DNA of 64,000 bases from Tetraselmis striata. Lineage: Eukaryota; Chlorophyta; Chlorodendrophyceae; Chlorodendrales; Chlorodendraceae. A model generated the notes under the pieces. That model had not been told where the DNA came from and made no database searches. It saw nothing but the letters and a program-made list of their open reading frames with translations. Below are positions 56,213 to 64,000 of this stretch, piece by piece. How positions within the stretch are numbered: position 1 is the stretch's first letter; the number at the start of each line of letters is the position of its first letter. The stretch covers positions 33,369-97,368 of the forward strand of contig VCJN01001978.1 in assembly GCA_006384855.1 (NCBI GenBank). The letters are read 5' to 3'. The translations under genes and the position numbers were made by a program.

Positions 56213-57385
56213 AGGGGGGGCTGGCGGAATGCGTTGGGGGTGCGTAGAGTAGCGTGTTGGTGAGATTCGGGGTGCATCGGACGCCGGATGCCCATCCACC
56301 CAGCGTAAAAGACGCCTACGTAATATTCACACTATATATATTCACACGCAAATGTGTGAAAACCGGACATTCCGTGCGTGCCGGATGGGTGGGAATACGG
56401 CGTCCGATGCAGCCAAAACCCCAGCAACACGCTATTCTGTGCACCGCCAATGCACTCCGCCAGCACCGCCTCATTCTCTGTCGATTTCGAAAACGCCTTC
56501 ACATTACCCACCGGTAATTGCAATTGCCACCGTGTAATGTTGTCACGATGTGCGCACACAACAACACTTACTACCGGTTCCGACGCGGATGGAGGCGGGG
56601 CTTGCGGAGTGAGTTGGGGGTGCGTAGAGTAGCGTGCTGCAAATAATTGGGGTGCATCGGACGCCGGATGCCCACCCACCCGGCGTAAAAGACGCCTACG
56701 TAATATTCACACTTTATTAACACACAAATGTGTGAAAACCGGACATTCCGTGCCGGATGGGTGGGAATACGGCGTCCGATGCAGCCAAAACCCCAGCAAC
56801 ACGCTATTCTGTGCACCGCCAATGCACTCCGCCAGCACCGCCACATTCTCTGTCGATTTCGAAAACGCCTTCACATTGTCCACCGCTAATTGCAATTGCC
56901 GTGTAATGTTGTCACGATGTGCGCACACAACAACACTTACTACCGGTTCCGACGCGGATGGAGGCGAGGCTTGCGGAGTGCGTTGGGGGTGCGTAGAGTA
57001 GCGTGCTGCAAATAATTGGGGTGCATCGGACGCCGGATGCCCATCCACCCGGCGTAAAAGACGCGTAATATTCACACTGCTTTATTAACACACAAATGTG
57101 TGAAAACCGGACATTCCGTGCCGGATGGGTGGGAATACGGCGTCCGATGCAGCCAAAACCCCAGCAACACGCTATTCTGTGCACCGCCAATGCACTCCGC
57201 CAGCACCGCCTCATTCTCTGTCGATTTCGAAAACGCCTTCACATTATCCACCGCTAATAATTGCAATTGCCACCGTTTAATGTTGTCACGATGTGCGCAC
57301 ACAACAACACTTACTACCGGTTCCGACGCGGATGGAGGCGAGGCTTGCGGAGTGCACTTGCGGTGCACAGACTAGCGGGAGACTA
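56213..57385. repeat. Tandem array of alternating inverted arms, ~370-380 bp period
   Basis: The word GGTGCATCGGACGCCGGATG occurs at 56271, 56651 and 57020. Each period contains an arm of ~100 bp (from GCCGGATGGGTGGGAATACG through CGTCCGATGCAGCC and CCAATGCACTCCGCCAGC) and its near-complete inverse (GCTTGCGGAGTG(C/A)GTTGGGG through GATGCCCA(T/C)CCACCCGGCG). They are separated by two different spacers of ~65 and ~115 bp. The short spacer is centred on the palindrome CACACAAATGTGTG. Three copies are nearly identical and the last one ends inside an arm near 57345. This suggests a TIR element (MITE) amplified in tandem. No coding sequence. Confidence 0.85.
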
Positions 57386-57474
57386 GACCCATTGTCGCTT
57401 ATTTACAAGCACGGGCGGTGCTGCCAGACCTGATCGTCTACGGCCGATATAATATTCACACTATATTAACATCG

Positions 57475-57520
57475 GTGCACACCGCCGCACACCGCCGCAC
57501 ACCGCCGCACACCGCTGCGC
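57475..57520 (+). repeat. CACACCGCCG short tandem repeat
   Basis: About four 11 bp units of GCACACCGCC. Confidence 0.85.
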
Positions 57521-57748
57521 GCGCACATTCGTCGCACACATTATCCCGGATTCACTCGCCGTATCCATTACGCCGTGCTACTTCAACAATAAACATTGCG
57601 AAATTACACCGACACAATGCCGCACCGACTAGCTCTTGACAATACGTGCATATAAATAGTAGTGGCGCGCTGCTCCTCGCCTCCGATGTGTCGTTGACTG
57701 CTGCGGAAGGCGGTCGTCGACTGGGTGTTAGTTTCTCCACCTCGGCCG

Positions 57749-57794
<46 letters not shown>
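57749..57794 (+). repeat. Poly-C tract, 46 bp
   Basis: Uninterrupted C run. Confidence 0.97.
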
Positions 57795-57859
57795 TTCACC
57801 GCTCACAGCGCCATGGCCGACCTCGCCCCCCCGGGCAAAAGTGGGCGGCGAGCCTTGTT

Positions 57860-58101
57860 GTCTCGCGTGTCCGCGCCGCCGGCATCGAGGAGGACGAGAA
57901 AGACATGAGGAAACCCGTGACAAGGTGGGCGCGCAACAAAACACTCCATCCTCCGCATTAGCACGCACCCACTCGTGGCTAACTTGTGCCGCGCGCAGGT
58001 TCGTCCGGGAGCGCCGTAAGGCCCACCTCAACGCCAAGGCTTCCACAGTGCCAGCGGCGCAACTCGTGGTGGCCGAGGAGGCCGCATCCTCAGCCGCTTA
58101 A
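57860..58101 (+). CDS. Possible small basic gene, 3' part
   Basis: An exon encoding SRVRAAGIEEDEKDMRKPVT ends at ACAAG|GTGGGC (donor 57925). The acceptor GCGCGCAG at 57999 joins in frame to FVRERRKAHLNAKAS...LVVAEEAASSAA and a stop at 58101. The join is clean and the codons are GC-ending, but the 5' exon is lost in the poly-C region and the product is unknown. Confidence 0.3.
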
Positions 58102-58153
58102 AGGCGAAACGATTGTGGCTTGTTGTGGGTGTCTGGGCACAGGGGGCGTCCCG

Positions 58154-58401
58154 ACGCCAAGGTAAGGAAGCTCATGGCGGCGTCGTCGACGGCACAGCCT
58201 CCCGGGGTGGTGAAGACACTGACGGATGACAAGAAGCGGAAGAGGCCAGTGAAGAAACGCCGAGGTAAGAAACTGACGGTCGCGGAGTCGGAGGCGGAGT
58301 CGGAGGCGCAGGCGGAGGCGGAGGCGGAGGCGGAGGCGGAGGCAGCGAGATCGTCGAAGCGGAGGGTCCCCCGGGCACGCAAGAACAAGAACAAGCAGTA
58401 G
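58154..58401 (+). CDS. Possible Lys/Arg/Glu-rich nuclear-type ORF
   Basis: The frame encodes MAASSTAQPPGVVKTL, then KKRKRPVKKRRGKK, a run of Glu-Ala repeats (coded by GGCGGAGGC units) and a basic end, SSKRRVPRARKNKNKQ, with stop at 58401. The basic patches look like nuclear localisation signals. It may continue the gene at 57860 or be low-complexity chance. Confidence 0.25.
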
Positions 58402-58416
58402 CCCCCGCCCCCTTTA

Positions 58417-58505
58417 CCCCCCCCCCCCCCCCCCCCCCCCCCCCAGGCGGGAGCGGCTGGCGGCGAGGGGGGGCGGGGGGGGGCGGGGCGGGCGTGGTCC
58501 CCCCG

Positions 58506-58537
<32 letters not shown>
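58417..58537 (+). repeat. Two poly-C tracts (58417-58444, 58499-58537) around a G-rich stretch
   Basis: The middle (58447-58498) is G-rich (GGGGGGGCGGGGGGG), so C and G blocks could pair into a long GC hairpin. Confidence 0.9.
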
Positions 58538-58539
<2 letters not shown>

Positions 58540-59123
58540 GCCACATCCCCCGATGGCAGCTGTCGCGAATATTGTAATTCAATCATTCTTCGGCAAACCG
58601 CTGCCTGCCCCCGCCCTCCCCCTCGCGAATATTTATGTAACGTGAGCACTCTTTGGCAAAACATGGCAGCCAAACCGCCCATCTGATGACCTTTGATCGG
58701 ACGGCTGGCAGGCCCGATCAGCAGTACTAGTACTGCAAATTCCCCAGTGTTACCAAATACGTACGGCTGCGATTTGCGCTCCCATGTACTAATAGTCGTA
58801 CTTATCCACAGGACGACTAGGGTTCGTGCCCGGGTACCGGGTACCGGGTACTACATCCCCGGTACCGGCGTCATAAATATATCGCGTACTACCCGGTACT
58901 ACACGGACAACCTTGTACCTTGTACGTCAGTGCCATGTACGCTTCACCGGGCTGGTACGACTACCAGAATGATGACAAAAAGGATTTATCGCCCGCCGGC
59001 AATAACGCCGGATGTACTCGCACGTAACTGGATGGACGTGCCGCCACCAGCAGCAGCCTTCACGGATAAATAATAGTCGCTAGTAGTAGTGCTTCGTCAC
59101 CTGTATGTCACATCTGAATCTCA

Positions 59124-60900
59124 CAGTGTATAGCAACACATGCCGACGAGCGACGCGACGCAGGCGCATGAGCACCATCACGTGCCGCACGTACGCGCGG
59201 CCGCAACCCCGCCAAGAACGTTGTCTGCATGTGCCATGTTGATGAGCAAGGAGAAACGGCAGCGCCACGCAGACAAGAGCTGGCCGATTTTTTGGCCAGT
59301 GTGTGTGTGGCTATCTTTCGCGAGCTCCACCAAGAAAGCCTCGGCGTTTGGGGCCAGCGAGCCAAACTCGGAAACGGCGAACGGAACAAAGCGAAGCATG
59401 CATGCCGGCGGCGTTTCGGACACCCTCGTCATACTTCTGGATTTTGTGGCGCTATGCATCCCGCAAAGCAGTCGTTGGATCCGAGCATGACACGCCGAGG
59501 ATAGGGGCAATGGTGGTATCGACAGCAACCGTGTTTCCGCGGATACCGCCATACCCAAAAAGCCCAACATCGGCCGGCCGGCCGTCGCTGCCCTTCGGGA
59601 GAGAAACAAGCACCGACGGGTCCGTGAGGATCTGGACACCCACGCCCAGCGCGGACTTCACGTCGTGGCAAATGTCGGAAAGGCCATGTGCCGCCCACTC
59701 GTGTGCGGCGTGATTGGAGTCGCCCCTAGAGCAACGTGCCATGTGATCAGCGTATGCAACCGCCCAAGTTGAAGGAGTGAACTCCACGCTAGCATCCTCA
59801 AAACGGGCCAGCATACCTTGTACCGAGAAGGATCAAGAAGCACAAGAGCATGGCTCGCCAAGGGAGAGGACAGGAGCCGCCGGGAGGCCAAATGGGCGGC
59901 AAGCGGCAACACGGAACATGGAATCGGAGTACTCATGGGAACGCTCACGGACTTCACAAAGGCGACCCTCACTTGGAGGATCAGTCACCAGGAACGCTGT
60001 CGCAGTGCGTAAGAGGCGGCCTTGGAAGCGGTTGCTGTCAGGGCCGCTTGTAGGCATACGCGCAGCAAGCTTTGCGAAACGGACCGTGTGAATGCGGTGG
60101 CTCAGGGTTTCCTGTACTTTCCGCATGGAGTGCAAGGGGAAGTCCAAGTACTGCGGGATAGCTTGAAGGTCGGCCGCCGAGCGCATTGCAGACGCCGGCT
60201 CAGCCCCGGCGGCCGAGCAGCCGGCACGGGCAACGTGGGAGCGCTTGGAGGGGAGCAACTTGAGGGCTGAGGCCAACGGCCCCGCTAGATCATCGAGCAC
60301 CGCGTCTCCACACTCGTCAACGACACGGGTATGAGCGGCGCGAAGCTCGACAGCCCACATCGGCGCTGACGCGTTGGCGCGGGCATCGAGCTCCAACGTT
60401 GGGGCGGCTAAAGCCTGGTGGATCGAGGACGCCCCAACGAGGTAGAGGCTATGAGGGCTGGATACGCCGGACGGGTCGGAAAAGAACGCCCCGGCGTCGC
60501 TGAGGGTGGCGTGTTGAGCACGGAGGAAAGTCACAGCTTGGCCAACCATGAGGGCGACAGCGCCGATGTGGGAGGCATCTGCTATAACCACATTATCGCC
60601 GATGCCGAGGCCCCCAAATTGGACCGGGAGGGACAGCTGCGTGTGCATGGAGGGCGTATCCAAGAGGTCGGGGCTAACACCCCATATGCTGGCAAGCGTT
60701 GAAAATGCGGCGGCGTCTGCATCTTCGAGGAAAGACGTAATAGTGTCGCCATACCCCTCGGATCGACCCAAGCCCCGAAGCGTGGAGCGGAGATGGTGGC
60801 CAAAACGACGGCCGCAAACTTGCAGCAAACGAGTAGCAGTGTGGGAGTGGAAGTGGTCTGCCAAACCGATAAGCCGGGAGCCGAATTGGTGAAATCTTTC
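59124..60900 (-). mobile_element. 5'-truncated RLE-type non-LTR retrotransposon
   Basis: The minus strand carries the end of a reverse transcriptase polyprotein followed by an endonuclease-like region and a 3' segment shared with 21.9-22.4 kb. The start at ~60900 lies in the middle of the polymerase, typical of 5' truncation. Sense 3' ends of other copies (50.7 and 60.9 kb) end in CCTGATGTAA plus an A/T tail, which is missing here because similarity stops near 59124. Confidence 0.65.
59452..60864 (-). pseudogene. Reverse transcriptase C-terminus and restriction-like endonuclease
   Basis: The frame 60864-59833 (343 residues) has LSLPVQFGGLGIGDN, the thumb-side motif of non-LTR polymerases, then a helical linker with RFAKLAARMPTSGPDSNRFQ, and a zinc-knuckle-like CSC near the stop. 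A second frame, 59814-59452, continues with YADHMARCSRGDSNHAAHEW and RPADVGLFGYGGIRGNTVAVDT, resembling the CCHC plus PD...D of restriction-like endonucleases in RLE-type elements. The stop between the frames and absence of the catalytic polymerase core make it a dead fragment. Clade not determined. Confidence 0.6.
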
Positions 60901-60902
60901 GA

Positions 60903-61016
60903 TCCTTTATTATATTTTTACATCAGGGCTTTCACAAATGCGCACAACAAACAGAACTCACAGCAACTATGAAAGGTTTCCAGCAAAAAAGAGACATAAG
61001 CCTGAATCCTTTATTA
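60903..61016 (-). mobile_element. 3' end of a second non-LTR copy, abutting the first
   Basis: CCTTTATTATATTTTTACAT, CAGGGCTTTCACAAATGCGC and AGAGACATAAGCCTGAA match 50703-50800. In minus sense this 3' terminus is directly followed by the truncated polymerase fragment, so the two copies lie head to tail. A second CCTTTATTATATG at 61007 suggests a further junction. Confidence 0.6.
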
Positions 61017-62013
61017 TATGTCGATGAAGGGTCGTTTTATACACTATCAGGTACAGTCGGGCGACGGCAAAGTACTTCTGCTATTCCTCTATTTATCAGT
61101 AAACCGCGCGTTACAATTAAGGATTATGCTGGCACAATGCACGACTACCTGCTGTAATAATTATTTTGCTGAAATGGGTTGTTCCTTTCAACGATATCCG
61201 CAGCATGGCACGCTCTGCCCGCGCTTTTGGAGCAGTGAGGGGGTTTTAGTCAGCCGCAGCAGTTAAATTCAGCTACGGGGCAGCGACGTGCTGACCAACA
61301 CTGCTTTCGTTCAGCGACTACTGGTACCTGTCGTCTTTGTTCTGGGGAACTGCCTTTTTTGTAATTCACACCTGTCGTCTACGGTAATCCTTACACAGCG
61401 ACCAATCCTTAGCACTACCGTAGGTCATAGCAGTGGTAGCAGTGGTAGCGATTGCAATATGCCAGTAGCGGCTAACTAAAAGGGTCGGCGACTACATATT
61501 TCGTCGGCCGCGCCGTCGTGCTGCAGTTAAAAATATATCAGAGCACGCTGACGCTGACTGAGCATGGCGCTGAATTCCAGCCAGGGCTATTCCGCTAGGG
61601 GGCTTCTACTCGTAACAGGGGAAAGCCAAAGGTGAGACCAGAACCTAGGTAGGAGTACCATTACAGTACATGTAGCTATTTCGAAGGATGTTGCTCTCGC
61701 CTCTTCACATCGCACCAGCAGCGATGGCCGGCTATGTGCAAGTAGAAGCTCAGTTGAGCGGCAAACCAGTGTATAGGGTGACGGCGGCCTTCCTACATGA
61801 AGTGCCGGCATCTTCAAGGGGCGCACAGTGTCTGTTCTTCCTCTGAAAGCAACAACTCATCCCGCTAGCCAAGCATAACTACAACCCATGTCATCATGAC
61901 ACTTCAGTGTCTCTAGCAGCCTAAGGATGAGGCGGCAACGGGCCGCTCGGGGGTCTTGAGGGAGTCATGTGCGGATGGGTGAGGAGCCCGAGGCGACCAT
62001 GCGGCCGAGCGGC
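61017..62013. other. Intergenic, no supported gene
   Basis: Lower GC than the flanks, with small frames only. TTACA at about 61665 is a TGTAA signal in minus sense, ~350 bp past the OSB stop, and may serve that gene. Confidence 0.45.
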
Positions 62014-63951
62014 TCAAAAGGGGGAGAGGTCCTGCAGGCTGTCCAAGCCCTGCTGCTGCGAGGTCAGGTCCGCCATGGCGTCGGGCACCCAGGCGGGCGT
62101 GTTGTACGAGTCGAGCCACAGCGCGTCGCCACTGTCCTTGTGCTTGAAATCCGGGTACCTGCGCAAAGACCGGGGGGGGGGGGGGGGGGGGCTCAGCAAG
62201 GCAACAACCGCACCTACGGCTGCCTACGCGGAAAAGAGAGCACTGCATATAGGACTCCGCCCTGCCGGCCAAAGGTCAAAAATAGACGAAACAAAAGCGA
62301 AAATGCTATGACAGGCATACTAACGCATACTAAATTTGAGGCTTGTAGGTGTGTCGGCACCCGTGTTCCCAGTTGGAGGAGATGGCAGAGGGGCGGGGCT
62401 GGGCGGAAGGGGGGGGGGGGGGGGGTCACCTGGGGCTCCGCTCCCCCGTCTTCTTGAGGTCGCGGTTGTCATAGTAGGCGTCCGGGTTCTGGAAGTAGGC
62501 CGCCCACTGCGCGTCCAGGTCCGCAGCGCCTGGCTTGGCGGAGGACGTCGGCCGCGGCGCTGCGGGCGGCGGGGCCAGGGGTGGGCGCGGGGCTAGCCTG
62601 CCGCGGCGGCGCCTGCTGGCTCTGCGGGGGCGGGGGCGCCTGCCCTTGCCCCTGCTGTTGCCCTTGGCCCTGGCCGCCGGTGTACTGCGGGTTCGGCCTC
62701 ACCAGCTTCATCTGGTTGACGGCCACCTGGCCAGCAGGGGAGCGGTGCCACCGAGTGAGACCCAGGCAGCGATGCAGGGCCGGCGGGGATGGGGGGGCAC
62801 AACACATGCGGAACATGTACCTCGCCTTGCCCCGCCCCTGGCACGCGCATGTGTCTACATCCAATATACACATCCCAATCCATTGAAAAGGTGCCAAGCC
62901 ATCCCCTGGCACCCTCCTGATGCATCTCTGACACACGCTCGCTTGAGTGCGCCCAGCATCCATGTCCAACAATCAAGGCCCCCCCCCCCCCCCCCCCCCC
63001 CCCCGAAGCCCCACGATCGTCTCTAGTGTTTGCCATAAACGGTATCTCCAGCGGTTCCATACCATCTCCGCAAATCCGGTATTTGGTGCTCCACCATTTT
63101 CCACGTCCGGGACATGGTTATATACCCCTGACAACACTTGTCTCACAGAGGTGCATATTGCATCTCCATTCAAGAACGCAATCTCGGGAAGAGTGTATGT
63201 GTGTGTGTGTGTGTGTGTTTGGGGGGGGGGGGGGGGGGGGTAGCGTAACTACAGACATCCTTAGGAGACTTGGCCGATTGTGTTTGACGTTACGTGCTCA
63301 CACCTGTTGCACAGCTAATCCAGATGACTGGGACGCACGATGAGCGGCTCGAGTGCCAGCATGTGGGCACCTGGTGCGCGCACACTGCTCATCTTGCGTC
63401 CCAACGCGCTAACCAGCCCACCGGGGCACTTGGTTGTGCTGGGAGGGCGGAGAGGGCGGGGGGCATCTGGCAACGGGGCGACCCGCTCCCGGAGCACTGG
63501 TACATGCAAAAACAAAAGGACCCTTGCACCAGGGCCGGAGCCCTGTTTGCCCGCATCGCGACCTAGGCACGGGCAATCCTCCGCAGCCGCCGTCCGCGTG
63601 CCATCGCAGGATAGGCCTAGCCGATTCGACCACCGCCTCATCCGAACCCCGAAGGGCGAATGCGCAGTGGCAGTAGTACGAGCAACGCAATGACATCCGG
63701 TGGCAGGTACAGATACCGGCGAACAAACGTCGTCTGACTGTGCCCACCAGCCGCTCCGCAATGCGTCATGTACCGCGAGGTTGGCGGCCGTCGGTCGTCG
63801 CAGGGTTCGGGCCGGGGCAGGCGGGTGCAGAGGGCGGGGGCACGGGGGGAGTGGGGCGCACCGAGGTGCTGGTGCGCTTCTGCCCGTCCTTGGTCACCCA
63901 GTTCCGGATCTTCATCCGCCCCTGGATGGCGATCGTGCGCCCCTTTGACAC
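62014..63951 (-). CDS. OSB-type organellar single-stranded DNA-binding protein, 3' part
   Basis: Exons 63951-63862, 62726-62430 and 62158-62014 are visible; the 5' exons lie beyond the right edge, because 63952-64000 is an intron ending CTGTCAG. Exon one encodes KGRTIAIQGRMKIRNWVTKD, the end of an SSB-type OB fold that continues in the next exon as VAVNQMKLVRPNP. A Gln/Pro-rich linker follows, then AYYDNRDLKKTGERSPR joined across the last intron to YPDFKHKDSGDALWLDSYN. This is the PDF motif that defines plant OSB proteins. OSB proteins bind ssDNA in mitochondria or plastids and limit illegitimate recombination. The linker frame and the PDF frame differ by one base between about 62520 and 62620 with no usable intron, so there is an indel, a sequence error or a decayed copy. 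Confidence 0.85.
63196..63240 (+). repeat. (GT)n followed by poly-G
   Basis: About 11 GT units (TGTGTG) run into a G tract ending at 63240, in the long intron of the OSB gene. Confidence 0.9.
63517..63670 (+). repeat. SINE-like dispersed repeat, family 2 copy 3
   Basis: It has AGGGCCGGAGCCCTGTTTG, GGGCAATCCTCCGCAG, CGTGCCATCGCAGGATAGGC and CGCCTCATCCGAACCCCGAA. It lies in the 1.1 kb intron of the OSB gene, in the same plus orientation as the copies at 31.1 and 44.8 kb. Confidence 0.65.
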
Positions 63952-64000
63952 CTGACAGCGCGTCAGGGCCGCACGCCGGAAGCGCCAAAGGGGTGGGCGG

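Overview
The window reads as nuclear DNA of a green alga (Chlorophyta). The supported genes are split by short introns with GTGCGC/GTGAGC-type donors and GCAG acceptors. Coding sequence is very GC-rich with C/G third positions. One gene is a plant-type organellar single-strand DNA-binding protein and another is a plastid TPR protein. Scattered TTTAGGG motifs match the plant/green-algal telomere repeat. I cannot name the species.

Six host genes can be followed exon by exon. From left to right they are: a plastid LPA1/REP27-like TPR protein with a C-terminal membrane anchor (+, 6645-9581, ten exons); a B-type mitotic cyclin (+, 25130-26625, two exons); a seven-bladed RCC1-repeat protein (-, 36766-31389, eleven exons); ribosomal protein eL42 (+, 39439-41058, four exons); an ankyrin-repeat protein (-, 50182-44289, seven exons); and the 3' part of an OSB-type organellar ssDNA-binding protein that leaves the window on the right (-, 63951-62014). 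In all of them the splice phases join without loss of frame, apart from one unexplained one-base frame change inside the OSB linker. The genes are unrelated in function and there are no operons.

The rest is mostly mobile and repeated DNA. Two tyrosine-recombinase (YR) retroelements carry the split direct repeats typical of PAT/Kangaroo/Ngaro-type elements. One lies at 11166-14422 (+) and one at 508-3030 (-). Each has the same three-base core (ATG on its sense strand) at all three junctions. A third, degenerate YR gene lies at 38880-37796 (-). A miniature Copia-type LTR element occupies 3151-4781 (-). 5'-truncated pieces of a non-LTR element with a restriction-like endonuclease lie near 21.9, 50.7, 59.1 and 60.9 kb. 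A TIR element lies at 14580-15503. A transposase-like gene interrupted by a 21-unit minisatellite lies at 51.5-53.7 kb. An array of alternating inverted and direct arms lies at 56.2-57.4 kb. Several SINE-like or short dispersed repeats complete the picture.

The window is also packed with pure poly-G/poly-C runs, many inside introns, and with short telomere-like motifs inside introns. Remaining stretches (roughly 4.8-6.6, 9.6-11.1, 15.5-16.7, 20.1-21, 22.5-25.1, 26.7-29.9, 41.1-44.2, 50.2-51.5 and 61.0-62.0 kb) hold no gene I can support.
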